From Anaerolineaceae bacterium (lineage in GTDB: Bacteria > Chloroflexota > Anaerolineae > Anaerolineales > Anaerolineaceae): a DNA stretch of 64,000 nt. This document shows, piece after piece, positions 37,536 through 46,762 of this stretch. Numbering within the stretch: position 1 is the stretch's first letter; every line of letters begins with the position of its first letter. The notes under the pieces were generated by a model. That model searched no databases. It had not been told where the DNA came from and saw only the letters and a program-made list of their open reading frames with translations. A program made the position numbers and the translations under genes. The stretch is from assembly GCA_020845515.1 (NCBI GenBank), contig JADLFQ010000042.1:1-64000 (forward strand), given 5' to 3'.

Positions 37536-37856
37536 AATAAGCCCATGCCGTGCCCCGGCATAGTGATCCTTCCAGATTGGGCACGAGAAGAATAGGCAGA
37601 TTGCTCATCACCTTCCGTATCCAAAGGCCTCGCGGAACATTCGGGCATGGAGAATTTAGCACCGCCCGCATTTCAGCACACAAATATACATCCTTACAGC
37701 CATTCAATCGCGCCTCATTCCGGTTCAGAACGATCACCAGCTTGGGTGTTTTTCTATGGTATACTCACGCCTTGCTCTACACACTCCCTTGTTTTCACAA
37801 ATCAGGCAAAATAAAATATTCTATAACCTGCTTTGTGATGAATTGGATGTTGACAA
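37498..37856. other. intergenic region of 359 bases before the glucan phosphorylase gene
   Basis: The gap holds the possible terminator, a small hairpin ATGCCG-TGCCC-CGGCAT at 37545-37561, and the extended -10 box at 37757. The ORFs predicted here on both strands (for example 37534-37737 minus) have no recognisable similarity or ribosome binding site, and I treat them as non-coding. Confidence 0.4.
37757..37765 (+). promoter_or_regulatory. extended -10 promoter element of the glucan phosphorylase operon
   Basis: TGGTATACT matches an extended -10 box, in the same ATGGTATANT form as the box at 31132. The phosphorylase ATG is ~90 bases downstream. No convincing -35 is visible. Confidence 0.5.
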
Positions 37857-40037
37857 ATGCAAAAATATAAACGAGACCTCCCGAATAATTTCAGCCTGCC
37901 GCGTCGTATCATCCGGTTGGGCGAACTGCCTTATAACCTGTGGTGGGCTTGGAACCCTGAGGCACAGCGCCTGTTTTCGCATATTAATAAAACACTCTGG
38001 GAAGAGCTTAACCACAATCCGGTCCTCTTCCTTAAAACTGTTGACCGCTACTTGCTCAATGCGATGACCAATGATCGCTTCTACCTCGAGTTGTATGACC
38101 GCGTCTTTGCAAAATTTGATGCTTATTTGAAATCAGAAAACACCTGGTTTGGAGTCGCGTATCCCGCGCACAAAAACAATTTGGCAGCTTATTTTTCGTT
38201 CGAATTTGGTTTGCACGAATCCCTGCCGGTCTACGCCGGCGGTTTGGGTGTGCTTTCCGGCGATCATCTCAAAGAGGCCAGTGATCTGGGTATCCCGTTA
38301 GTCGGCGTCGGTTTCATCTATACGGAAGGATATTTCACTCAGCATATCACTGAGGACGGCTGGCAGGAAACCCGCACTACTCATTTGGCTCTCAACAATA
38401 TGCCCGTCATACCGGTTTTGGACGAATCCAACCAGCCGGCGCGCATTCATGTAGAACTTCCAGGCCGCCAGGTTGTGGCGCGCATCTGGCAAATCCAGGT
38501 CGGGCGGGTTCCGCTCTATTTGCTGGATACCAATATCGAAGACAATTCTGAAGGAGACCGGCAGCTCACCGCCCGCCTCTACAGCAACGACCCCGAAGTA
38601 CGCATTTCTCAGGAAATTCTTCTGGGCGTTGGCGGTGTCCGCGCTCTACGCCTGCTTGGTTACAACCCTGATATCTGGCACATGAACGAGGGACATTCCG
38701 CGTTTCTTCTTTTGGAGCGGGCACGCGAACTGGTAGCGGAAGGATTGGCCTTCCAGGAAGCCACAGAACGTATCCGCTCAGACAGCATCTTTACCACTCA
38801 TACACCTGTCCCTGCCGGTAACGATCAGTTCCCCTTATGGCTGGTGGAGAAATACTTCTCACAATTTTGGCCGCAGCTAAAGCTCAACCGCGATGAGTTT
38901 ATTGCGCTGGCGCTGCACACCCAATCCTGGGGGGATATGTTCAGCATGCCCGTTTTGGCGTTGCGGCTTTCGAATCACCGCAATGCCGTATCCGAGCTCC
39001 ATGGTCAGGTCTCCCGCAAGATGTGGCAATTTCTCTGGCCTGGCCTCGAAGTGGAGAACGTCCCAATCACGCATGTTACCAATGGCGTTCACACCACCAC
39101 TTGGATGGCGCACCGGCTTGGGTTATTGTTTGACCGCCACCTCGGTGCTGACTGGTTGGAGCGTCTGGATAACCCTGATCTCTGGACCGGTATTGATCAA
39201 ATCCCCGATGGAGAGCTCTGGGCTGTGCGTCAGCACCTCAAGCAAAAACTGTTCAACTTTGCCAATGAACGCGCCCGAAAACAATGGCTCATGGGCGATA
39301 CTCATCCGGTACAGATCGTCGCCAGTGGCGTGTTGCTTGAACCCGAATCACTTACCATCGGGTTCGCCCGCCGCTTTGCCACGTACAAACGCGGCAACCT
39401 GATTTTGAGCGACCTTGAACGTCTTCTGCGGATCATTAACAACCCCCAGATGCCGGTTCAGATTATTTTTGCCGGCAAATCGCACCCAGCCGACGAACCT
39501 GGCAAGCTCATTATCCAACAGGTCTACCGGCTGGTGAAGGATCATAACTCAGGCGGACGGCTGGTATTTATTGAAGATTACGATATGAACATGGCGCGCT
39601 ACCTTGTGCAAGGCGTGGATGTCTGGCTGAATACCCCTCGCCGCCCCAACGAAGCTTCTGGCACCTCCGGCATGAAAGCCGCAATCAACGGCGTTTTGAA
39701 CTTCTCCATCCTCGACGGTTGGTGGCATGAGGCATACAACGGCCGCAACGGCTGGGCAATTGGCAGCGACAAGGACTATGAAAACAGCTCGCAGCAGGAT
39801 GCTGCAGATGCCGCCAGCCTGTATGATACGCTGGAGAAAGAAATCATCCCGCTATATTATTACGAACGCAGCAGCTCCGGGTTGCCCACCGAATGGATCG
39901 CCCGCATGAAAGAGAGCATCCGCACACTGGCGCCGCAATTCAGTACACGGCGCATGGTGAAAGAATATATAAGCCAGCTCTACGTACCGGCTTTTCTGGG
40001 CTCTGAAGCGGGCAACAAGTCAGAGCCGAAAGGATAG
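37857..40037 (+). CDS. glgP: alpha-glucan (glycogen) phosphorylase
   Basis: This is a 726-residue cytoplasmic enzyme that releases glucose-1-phosphate from alpha-1,4-glucans. It belongs to the shorter bacterial alpha-glucan phosphorylase subfamily: an N-terminal LPYNLWWAWNPEAQRLF domain, FSFEFGLHESLPVYAGGLGVLSGDHLK, HMNEGHSAF, THTPVPAGND, and a C-terminal EASGTSGMKAAINGVLNFSILDGWW segment containing the PLP-binding lysine. The ATG is close to an AAATG context without a strong ribosome binding site. The next gene starts 1 base after its stop, so both are co-transcribed. Confidence 0.9.
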   Translation: MQKYKRDLPNNFSLPRRIIRLGELPYNLWWAWNPEAQRLFSHINKTLWEELNHNPVLFLKTVDRYLLNAMTNDRFYLELYDRVFAKFDAYLKSENTWFGVAYPAHKNNLAAYFSFEFGLHESLPVYAGGLGVLSGDHLKEASDLGIPLVGVGFIYTEGYFTQHITEDGWQETRTTHLALNNMPVIPVLDESNQPARIHVELPGRQVVARIWQIQVGRVPLYLLDTNIEDNSEGDRQLTARLYSNDPEVRISQEILLGVGGVRALRLLGYNPDIWHMNEGHSAFLLLERARELVAEGLAFQEATERIRSDSIFTTHTPVPAGNDQFPLWLVEKYFSQFWPQLKLNRDEFIALALHTQSWGDMFSMPVLALRLSNHRNAVSELHGQVSRKMWQFLWPGLEVENVPITHVTNGVHTTTWMAHRLGLLFDRHLGADWLERLDNPDLWTGIDQIPDGELWAVRQHLKQKLFNFANERARKQWLMGDTHPVQIVASGVLLEPESLTIGFARRFATYKRGNLILSDLERLLRIINNPQMPVQIIFAGKSHPADEPGKLIIQQVYRLVKDHNSGGRLVFIEDYDMNMARYLVQGVDVWLNTPRRPNEASGTSGMKAAINGVLNFSILDGWWHEAYNGRNGWAIGSDKDYENSSQQDAADAASLYDTLEKEIIPLYYYERSSSGLPTEWIARMKESIRTLAPQFSTRRMVKEYISQLYVPAFLGSEAGNKSEPKG

Positions 40038-40038
40038 A

Positions 40039-40566
40039 ATGGACATATTCCTCAGTCCTCAGGCGTGGCTTTCCGCGCTGATCATCTTCTCTTTGCGCAT
40101 TGCCGATATGGCACTGGATACCATCCGGGTGCTTTTTGTGGTGCGTGGCCGCAAGGGTCTGGTTTGGATGCTTGGCGTTTTCCAGGCTCTGGTTTTTGTG
40201 CTTGCCATCACACGTGTTCTTTCAAACCTGGATAATCCGGTCAATATCATTGGCTACGCGCTGGGATTCGCAACCGGAAATTATATCGGTATGTTAATTG
40301 AAGAACGCCTGGCAATCGGGCATACGCATCTGACGGTTATTTCTTCATCGCGCGGCGCAGCCGTATCGGACGCGCTGCGTGCGGATGGTTTTGCCGTTAC
40401 CGAAATTCCGGCACGCGGTAAAAACGGTATGGTTTCAGTGCTTCACTGCAATGTGGTGCGCAAAGATGTAGCGCGTGTCGAAGCGCTGATCCTCGAAACA
40501 GACCCGGAAGCCTTTGTAACCGCCGAAGATGTGCGGCCAATGCGCCGCGGCTTTTGGCGGGCTTAA
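40039..40566 (+). CDS. UPF0316/DUF2179-type membrane protein
   Basis: This is a 175-residue protein with three N-terminal membrane helices (residues ~8-95) and a C-terminal ~75-residue cytoplasmic DUF2179-like domain (THLTVISSSRGAAVSDALRADGFAVTEIPARGKNGMVSVL). The segment RIADMALDTIRVLFVVRGRKG is the family signature. Function of the family is unknown; the domain may bind a small ligand. It is coupled to glgP by a 1-base gap. It ends 5 bases from the convergent substrate-binding protein gene with no terminator visible between them. Confidence 0.8.
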   Translation: MDIFLSPQAWLSALIIFSLRIADMALDTIRVLFVVRGRKGLVWMLGVFQALVFVLAITRVLSNLDNPVNIIGYALGFATGNYIGMLIEERLAIGHTHLTVISSSRGAAVSDALRADGFAVTEIPARGKNGMVSVLHCNVVRKDVARVEALILETDPEAFVTAEDVRPMRRGFWRA

Positions 40567-40571
40567 TCACT

Positions 40572-41720
40572 TTACGGTTCGAGGATGACCTTGTGCGTCA
40601 CCCATTTTCCGCCCTGCACCTGAACCAGATACAAAGGGCGGATCCCATCCCCATAGGAATCAATCGAAATTTCCCCGCTTAACCCCTCAAAATCTCGAAT
40701 GCCGGAGAGTGTGCCCGGCAAGCCCTTTGGGTCGCCATCTGCACGTCTCAGCGCCTCGATCAATACCTGAGCAGTCTCGTATCCCTGAACAGCACCAAAA
40801 TTCGGCTCAGTACCGAAAGTATCCTGATACTCCTTGCGAAAACGTTCCAAGGCAGGGATGGGAGTATCCCCGTTGAAAGAGGTGATTATCTCCACACCTT
40901 CGATTGCCTGTCCCCCATTTTGCAGGAATACTTCAGAATATGCCCAATCACCGGCAAAAACAGGGGCTTCCCAGTTCATCAAGCGGGCTTTTTGTACCAA
41001 AAAAGCGGCATTGATCGCGGAGGTTATGAGCAGCAACCCTTGTGGATTTGAGGCAAATACCCGCTCTACGAGCATGGTGAAATCCGGTTGGCCTGCGCCG
41101 GAAAAATCAACGACCTCGAGGACCTGCCCCCCTAACTCTTTATAGAACACCTCAAAGGTCTCTGCATATGTCCTGGAGTAGGAAGCATTATCTTCATCGT
41201 AGATGATCGCGGCAGAGAAAATCCCGCGTTCCACCATACGCTCAGCCAGGGCACGGGTATAGCGTTCATTATCACTTACAATGCGAAAAAAAAGGTCTTC
41301 TTTCCCGGTCAATTCCGTACTGGTGGCGGTCGCGCTAATTAAAACAACCCCTGCCGGCTGCGTAACTGCCAGCCCGGCCAGGCTTTGCTGGCTGGTAACA
41401 TGTCCGATAATCGCAGCCACCCCTGCTCCGATTAATTCTCGGTCAACCTGTTGTGCAATGTCCGGTTTACCCTGATCATCTCTTACGATCATCGCAATCG
41501 GTCGCCCTTGGATGCCGCCTTCCCGGTTTACCGAATCGACCGCAAGCCGGACGCCGTTCCGAATCTGCACACCCAGGTCGGCTTGCCGGCCGCTCAATTC
41601 CAATGCAACCCCTATGAAGATAGTCTCTTTCTCTACCTGGCAGCCGGTGGTGAATGTCCCCAAGGTAACGAACAGGCAAAGGACGCCTTCAATAATGCGG
41701 ACAAAGGTACGAAACATCAC
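40572..41720 (-). CDS. ABC-type substrate-binding lipoprotein, branched-chain amino acid family
   Basis: This is a 382-residue exported solute-binding protein with the type I periplasmic fold. The N-terminus has a hydrophobic segment and a lipobox-like FTTGC (Cys ~27). Then IGVALELSGRQADLGVQIRNGVRLAVDSVNREGGIQGRPI and VAAIIGHVTSQQSLA match LivJ-type receptors. The ligand may be amino acids, amides or another small molecule. No permease or ATPase genes are adjacent; instead it overlaps the stop of an upstream NfeD-type protease gene (ATGA), so it may act with that protein or as a sensor. Confidence 0.78.
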   Translation of the reverse strand: MMFRTFVRIIEGVLCLFVTLGTFTTGCQVEKETIFIGVALELSGRQADLGVQIRNGVRLAVDSVNREGGIQGRPIAMIVRDDQGKPDIAQQVDRELIGAGVAAIIGHVTSQQSLAGLAVTQPAGVVLISATATSTELTGKEDLFFRIVSDNERYTRALAERMVERGIFSAAIIYDEDNASYSRTYAETFEVFYKELGGQVLEVVDFSGAGQPDFTMLVERVFASNPQGLLLITSAINAAFLVQKARLMNWEAPVFAGDWAYSEVFLQNGGQAIEGVEIITSFNGDTPIPALERFRKEYQDTFGTEPNFGAVQGYETAQVLIEALRRADGDPKGLPGTLSGIRDFEGLSGEISIDSYGDGIRPLYLVQVQGGKWVTHKVILEP

Positions 41721-43042
41721 ACCTTCCGTACCCGCAGTCTTAACCCCTCAACCTCGGTTACCACAACACGGGCACCTTCTTCAATAAACGCCCCCTCCGG
41801 GTCTGCCTCCACAACCCAAAGCTCACCCGCCACCAGTGCTGTACCGCGCGGGTTGATCTCACTGCGGGCTATTCCCACCTGTCCCGGCAGCGACTCCCTG
41901 CCGGTGCGAACCGGGGCATGCCTGACACGGATCGCAAAGGTGATAATAGCAAAAAAGCTGGCAGCCAATATCAGCCCGGTTGCCACAACAAGCGGCACAG
42001 AAACCGGCGGAAAGCCAGGCATGCGCACCGAATTAAACAACACCAGCGCGCCAGCAATAAAAGACACCGCGCCCGCGATGGTAAGCGCCCCAAAAGCAGG
42101 GGCTTTAATCTCAAGAATGAAAAGCACAAAAGCTATCAGCATAAACAGGATGCCAAACCAGTTAACCGGCAGAATTCCCAGTCCGTAAATTGCCAGCATC
42201 AAACAAATTATGCCAATAAACCCGGCCACCCAACCGCCAGGGCTGGAAAGTTCAATCAAGATAGCCTGGACACCAATCGAAAGCAGTAAAAACACCAGGT
42301 TGGGATTGACCAGGAGTTGAAGGATTCGCTCAATAAAAGTATTTTCAACAGGAAGCAGAACGGCGTTACGCGTTTGCAGGATTAACTCCTCCCCATTTAC
42401 TTCAACCACACGTCCATCTAACTGCACAAGCAGGTCTTTCACATCCACGGCAATAATATCCACCAAACCCGTCTCCAGCGCCTCATCGGCTGTAACCGCC
42501 CGCGCACTTTCAATGGTTTCTTCAGCCAGGCTGGTGGCTTCCTTCCCCCGGCTGCGGGTCAGTGTGCGAGCTTCGGCTCTCAAGATCTCCTTGACCTTAC
42601 TTTCCATCGTATCGCCGATATCTTCTCCCTGAGAACCCACCGGGCTGGCCGCGCCAATGGTGGTTTCCGGCGCCATCGCAGCCACATGCCCTGCCAGTGT
42701 GATAATCGTCCCGGCGCTCGCAGCCATCGCGTTGCGCGGAGCAACGTATACAACGACCGGGATCGGACTGCTGCGTATGCTTTTAATGATCGTGTTCATC
42801 ACATCAATGCTGCCACCGGGTGTATCCAACTCAAGAATGGCAACAGCAGCATCCTGCTTTAAGGCAAGCTCCAGGCCGCGGGAAATATAATCAGCCATGA
42901 TGGGCGTTACCGCGCCTTCAGCGGTCAAAACGACAACTTCAGGGGTGTCCTCTGTGCCTTGTGCAGCCGATTGCCCGGCAAAAAAGCCCAAGGTCAAGAA
43001 CAAAATGATCCCAAGAATCGCACCCCTGTAAGCTTGTTTCAT
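41717..43042 (-). CDS. NfeD-family membrane serine protease
   Basis: This is a 441-residue protein. A signal peptide (ending about AQG) is followed by a ClpP/crotonase-like protease domain with ELDTPGGSIDVMNTI and the catalytic serine in RNAMAASAGTIITLAG. Five membrane helices come next, then a C-terminal NfeD OB-fold domain (LPGQVGIARSEINPRGTALV). The family cleaves membrane-associated proteins, often near stomatin-like proteins, none of which is seen here. The ATG at 43042 is chosen because GGAGG lies 5 bases before it; the ORF track start at 43081 is 13 codons longer without one. Confidence 0.85.
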   Translation of the reverse strand: MKQAYRGAILGIILFLTLGFFAGQSAAQGTEDTPEVVVLTAEGAVTPIMADYISRGLELALKQDAAVAILELDTPGGSIDVMNTIIKSIRSSPIPVVVYVAPRNAMAASAGTIITLAGHVAAMAPETTIGAASPVGSQGEDIGDTMESKVKEILRAEARTLTRSRGKEATSLAEETIESARAVTADEALETGLVDIIAVDVKDLLVQLDGRVVEVNGEELILQTRNAVLLPVENTFIERILQLLVNPNLVFLLLSIGVQAILIELSSPGGWVAGFIGIICLMLAIYGLGILPVNWFGILFMLIAFVLFILEIKAPAFGALTIAGAVSFIAGALVLFNSVRMPGFPPVSVPLVVATGLILAASFFAIITFAIRVRHAPVRTGRESLPGQVGIARSEINPRGTALVAGELWVVEADPEGAFIEEGARVVVTEVEGLRLRVRKV

Positions 43043-43195
43043 CACTGCCTCCATATTAACGCCGGTCTTCCCGCCGTCCACACGTGTATTATAGCCTCTT
43101 TTAACGAAGGTTTTACAGCAGCAGGGGTAAATACAGCGGCGATTCGGCGGCGCCTTCCCGAGCTAAACATCTTTCGATATATTTCCAATATTTCG

Positions 43196-43251
43196 TTAAC
43201 AGTATTCTTGCATTCTTTTATTATCCTAAAGGCAAATTAAAGTGAATTTGC
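43196..43251 (+). promoter_or_regulatory. promoter and palindromic operator of the stand-alone dnaK
   Basis: TTAACA (43196-43201), a 17-base spacer and TATTAT (43219-43224) make a good sigma-70 promoter. The expected start site is followed at once by a perfect inverted repeat GCAAATT-AAAGTG-AATTTGC (43232-43251). This is not a CIRCE, HAIR or ROSE element. Its position, like that of CIRCE before hrcA, suggests a repressor operator. Confidence 0.55.
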
Positions 43252-43284
43252 ATTTGGTATCGTTTTACGTAAAGGAGATAAAAC

Positions 43285-45171
43285 ATGGCTAATAAAATTA
43301 TCGGTATCGATTTGGGAACAACCAACTCCGTCGTTGCCGTCATGGAAGGCGGAGACCCGGTCGTGATTACAAGCGCAGAAGGAGCACGACTGGTTCCTTC
43401 CGTCGTCGCATTCAACAAAAACGGAGAGCGCCTGGTTGGTCAAACCGCTAAACGACAGGCTGTCACCAATTCCGAAAATACCATTTCCTCGATTAAGCGC
43501 TTTATCGGTCGTTATTACAATGAAATCAATCAGGAGCGCGCGACAGTGCCTTTCAAAGTGGTCAAAGGGCCTGCCGGAGATGCCCGCGTGTTTGTTCCAG
43601 CAACCAATAAGGAATACTCGCCACAAGAGATCTCAGCTATGATCCTGGGAAAACTCAAAGCGGATGCGGAAGCCTACCTTGGCGAACCCGTTTCCAAAGC
43701 TGTAATCACGGTTCCGGCCTACTTTAACGACAGCCAGCGTCAGGCCACAAAAGATGCGGGCAAAATTGCCGGGTTGGAAGTGCTTCGTATTATTAATGAA
43801 CCGACTGCATCCGCTTTGGCGTATGGCCTGGATAAAAAGAAGAACGAAAAAATTCTAGTGTTCGATTTAGGTGGTGGCACATTTGATGTCAGCATCTTGG
43901 AGGTGGGGGAAGGTGTTTTTGAAGTGAAATCCACCAGCGGTGATACCCACCTGGGCGGCGACGACTGGGATGAGCGTATTGTCAACTGGATCGCGGACGA
44001 ATACAAAAAAGAGCAAGGTATTGATCTGAGAGCAGACAAACAGGCTTTGCAGCGCTTGCGCGAGACCGCGGAGAAAGCCAAGATCGAACTTTCTTCCATG
44101 GTGGAAACAGACATCAATTTGCCCTACATCACAGCGGATGCCAACGGACCAAAACATTTACAAATGCGGCTGTCACGTTCCCGCTTTGAGCAGATGACCT
44201 CCGAGCTTTTGGAGCGCACTCGCGGCCCATTTGAAGCCGCGCTCAGGGACGCAAACTTGAAAGCCACCGATATTGATGAAGTTGTCTTGGTGGGCGGGCC
44301 CACTCGTATGCCGATGGTTCAGGCACTGGTGCGCAAGATTACCAACAAGGAACCGAATAAAGGTGTCAATCCCGATGAGGTGGTCGCGGTGGGTGCTGCC
44401 ATTCAGGGCGGTGTTCTAGCCGGTGAAGTGCAAGATGTCCTTTTACTCGATGTCACCCCGCTTTCACTGGGCGTCGAAACTCTTGGCGGTGTAATGACCA
44501 AACTGATCGAACGGAACACCACAGTTCCGGCACGCAAATCGGAGACTTTCTCCACTGCGGAAGATAACCAGAGCGCAGTTGATATTCACGTACTGCAAGG
44601 CGAGCGCCCCATGGCCGCCGATAATATGAGCCTGGGCCGTTTCCGGCTGGAAGGCCTTCCCATGGCGCAGCGCGGTATCCCGCAAGTTGAGGTTGTTTTC
44701 GATATTGATGCAAATGGCATTTTGAACGTCTCTGCGACGGACAAAGCCAGCGGTCGGGAGCAGCGTGTCACTATCACTGCCTCAACTAACCTCAACAAAG
44801 GAGAGATTGACCGTCTTATAAAGGAATCGAAAGAACACCAGGCAGAGGACGAGAAACGCAAAGAAAACGCCGAAGCTCGTAATCAGGCAGACACAGTCAT
44901 CTACCAAGCTGAAAACCTGCTCAAAGAACAAAGCGGCAGCGTCTCCGAAAGCGCCCGTGCCGGCATAGAAAGTAACTTAAACACCCTGCGTCAGGCTGTT
45001 GAAACACAAGGCACCGCTCAAATCCGCCGCTTGACGGAAGAATTGCAGCAAGCTCTCACCCAGGCGGCGCAAACAGCACAGACCCCGCCTTCCCCTGGTG
45101 AGAACGGTCACAGTAAACCAGGCAACTCGAGCGAGGGCGAAGTTGTAGAAGGAGAATTCAAAGAAGCATAA
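43285..45171 (+). CDS. dnaK: Hsp70 chaperone DnaK, stand-alone copy
   Basis: This is a 628-residue ATP-dependent protein-folding chaperone. The ATPase domain begins [20 protein letters not shown] and has [39 protein letters not shown] and [10 protein letters not shown]. The linker [19 protein letters not shown] leads to the peptide-binding domain and a helical lid, ending EGEFKEA. AAAGGAG lies 8 bases before the ATG. It is a full-length paralogue of the dnaK at 55918 but stands alone without grpE, dnaJ or CIRCE, with its own palindrome-bearing promoter and terminator, so it is probably controlled differently. Confidence 0.92.
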   Translation: MANKIIGIDLGTTNSVVAVMEGGDPVVITSAEGARLVPSVVAFNKNGERLVGQTAKRQAVTNSENTISSIKRFIGRYYNEINQERATVPFKVVKGPAGDARVFVPATNKEYSPQEISAMILGKLKADAEAYLGEPVSKAVITVPAYFNDSQRQATKDAGKIAGLEVLRIINEPTASALAYGLDKKKNEKILVFDLGGGTFDVSILEVGEGVFEVKSTSGDTHLGGDDWDERIVNWIADEYKKEQGIDLRADKQALQRLRETAEKAKIELSSMVETDINLPYITADANGPKHLQMRLSRSRFEQMTSELLERTRGPFEAALRDANLKATDIDEVVLVGGPTRMPMVQALVRKITNKEPNKGVNPDEVVAVGAAIQGGVLAGEVQDVLLLDVTPLSLGVETLGGVMTKLIERNTTVPARKSETFSTAEDNQSAVDIHVLQGERPMAADNMSLGRFRLEGLPMAQRGIPQVEVVFDIDANGILNVSATDKASGREQRVTITASTNLNKGEIDRLIKESKEHQAEDEKRKENAEARNQADTVIYQAENLLKEQSGSVSESARAGIESNLNTLRQAVETQGTAQIRRLTEELQQALTQAAQTAQTPPSPGENGHSKPGNSSEGEVVEGEFKEA

Positions 45172-45202
45172 AGACCTCTACAAACACAGCACAAACTGAC
45201 AC

Positions 45203-45252
45203 AACCGTTTTTCCCTTTCTGAATTAAAATGGAGAGGGAAGAACGGTTTTCT
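45203..45252 (+). terminator. rho-independent terminator after the stand-alone dnaK
   Basis: AACCGTTTTTCCCT pairs imperfectly with AGGGAAGAACGGTT across a ~20-base loop, and the stem is followed by TTTTC. It lies 32 bases after the dnaK stop. Confidence 0.65.
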
Positions 45253-45319
45253 CGATCCGTGGAACATTGCGGAATGTAGCAGCGTCATTAATGAAAGGTT
45301 ACAAATGAAGGAGGGTAGA

Positions 45320-46549
45320 ATGCCTTTCAAAAAGTCTCAAATTTTAATCATTGCATTCTTGTTCTTGATAATAACAGCCGCATGTACGATTCTCTCATCT
45401 GCCCCGCAGGTTGCACCAGGACAGGCTGAAACAGCAGTGATGTACACAGCCGAAGCGGAGTTGACGCAGATATCAGTAAACACGCTAATTGCACAACTCA
45501 CCCAGTTGGCACAGGCCTCTCCAACATCCCCGCCGCCTACAGAAACTCTCGTGCCGCCCACGCTGACAGCCACCGCAACCACTACGGCAACGCCGCTGCC
45601 CCCCACACTGACGCCTATCATCGCCAGTGTAACACCTTTCCCCACCAGCACCCCGCTTAACACTCCTGTCCCGTGCCTTTCAGTGCTGTTTGTCACCGAT
45701 GTCAGCGTTCCAGATAACACCGTCATGAATCCCAACCAGGCTTTTGTCAAGACCTGGCGGCTGAAAAATAACGGAAGCTGCGCCTGGACACCCGATTTTG
45801 ATATAGTCTTCGTAGGCGGCAGCGTTTTGAGCGCGCCCGGCACACAGAAATTAAACACAACCATCAACCCCGGTCAGACTATTGACATCTCAATTTCCAT
45901 GATCGCGCCAGCAGGTGAAGGCGTCTATAAAGGAGATTGGAAGCTGCGGAGTTCCACAGGTATTGTTTTTGGGCTGGGACAAACTGGCTCGGTACCTTTC
46001 TGGGTAAAAATTCAGGTAAAACCCGTAGTGGTCTTCACCCCTGCGCCCGGCACAGCATTAGATTTCGCATCCAGCTACTGTCAGGCCTCGTGGTCCAGTT
46101 CAACCGGGAATTTAAGCTGTCCAAGCCCAGGTGAAGATTTCACCAATGGCGCGATACGTTATACAACCACACCCAAATTAGAGGGGGGTTACCAGGATGA
46201 TGAGCCAACTCTCATCCTAATTCCCAACAATGGCAGCGGTGGATTTATCAGTGGGCAATATCCGGCTATTACCGTGCAAGCAGGTGACCGTTTTCAGGCT
46301 TTGATCGGCTGTCTCTACAACAGTCCCAACTGCAACGTCATGTTTCAGTTGAATTACAGCATAGGCGGTGGCGCCATTCAGAATCTGGGAACCTGGACGG
46401 AGGTGTCGGATGGAAACTACACACGCATTGATGTGCCCGTCGGTGGTTTAGCCGGACAGTCAGTTCAATTTATCCTGTATGCAAATAATAACAATGGTGT
46501 TTCCACTGATGACCGGCTCTTCGTAATGGTGCCTCGCATTAAACGCTAA
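45320..46549 (+). CDS. lipoprotein with NBR1-type Ig-like domain
   Basis: This encodes a 409-residue exported lipoprotein. A hydrophobic start with lipobox TAAC (Cys ~22) is followed by a Thr/Pro-rich stalk to residue ~120. Then comes an Ig-like domain of the NBR1 central-domain family: SVPDNTVMNPNQAFVKTWRLKNNGSCAWTPDFDIVFVGG to KGDWKLRSSTGIVFG. The C-terminal ~160 residues form a second beta-rich domain that I do not recognise. The ATG at 45320 is chosen over 45305 because GGAGGG stands at ideal distance. It is likely a surface protein binding polymers or other surface proteins. Confidence 0.78.
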   Translation: MPFKKSQILIIAFLFLIITAACTILSSAPQVAPGQAETAVMYTAEAELTQISVNTLIAQLTQLAQASPTSPPPTETLVPPTLTATATTTATPLPPTLTPIIASVTPFPTSTPLNTPVPCLSVLFVTDVSVPDNTVMNPNQAFVKTWRLKNNGSCAWTPDFDIVFVGGSVLSAPGTQKLNTTINPGQTIDISISMIAPAGEGVYKGDWKLRSSTGIVFGLGQTGSVPFWVKIQVKPVVVFTPAPGTALDFASSYCQASWSSSTGNLSCPSPGEDFTNGAIRYTTTPKLEGGYQDDEPTLILIPNNGSGGFISGQYPAITVQAGDRFQALIGCLYNSPNCNVMFQLNYSIGGGAIQNLGTWTEVSDGNYTRIDVPVGGLAGQSVQFILYANNNNGVSTDDRLFVMVPRIKR

Positions 46550-46568
46550 GTAGAGCTGCAAAAGGAAA

Positions 46569-46626
46569 AGTGAGAGGACCATGTCAGATAACTTGCGCCC
46601 CGGTGGAGCAACCATGACCTCTCACT
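46569..46626. promoter_or_regulatory. long imperfect stem-loop between two exported-protein genes
   Basis: AGTGAGAGG-A-CCATG at the left pairs with CATG-A-CCTCTCACT at the right, one base bulged, around a ~30-base GC-rich loop. It begins 20 bases after the lipoprotein stop. No U-run follows, so a classic terminator is unlikely; an RNA processing or stabilising element, or a small dispersed repeat, is possible. Confidence 0.45.
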
Positions 46627-46663
46627 ATGCCTGGAGGTGCAATTCGCTTGCCAGATTCTGTCC

Positions 46664-46713
46664 ATTTCAATATTGAAATATCGCTTTGCAAAGCACAAAA
46701 AAATTACTATACT
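46664..46713 (+). promoter_or_regulatory. promoter with two perfect palindromes before the tandem-repeat protein
   Basis: ATTTCAATATTGAAAT (46664-46679) and GCTTTGCAAAGC (46683-46694) are perfect palindromes three bases apart. The second contains the -35 TTGCAA (46686-46691), which is 16 bases from the -10 TATACT (46708-46713). The arrangement suggests regulator binding that blocks or guides RNA polymerase. The gene starts ~50 bases downstream with AGGAGG. Confidence 0.6.
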
Positions 46714-46762
46714 AATAGGACAAATCTTTCGTATTTCAGTCAATAATTGCAGGAGGCGGGTT

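Noticed and set aside
37534-37737. 67-residue minus-strand ORF in the gap before glgP
   Set aside because: No ribosome binding site, no recognisable similarity, and another ORF of equal quality on the other strand.
46550-46762. Riboswitch in the leader of the tandem-repeat protein
   Set aside because: The stem-loop there does not match a riboswitch core I know, and it lies upstream of the likely promoter.
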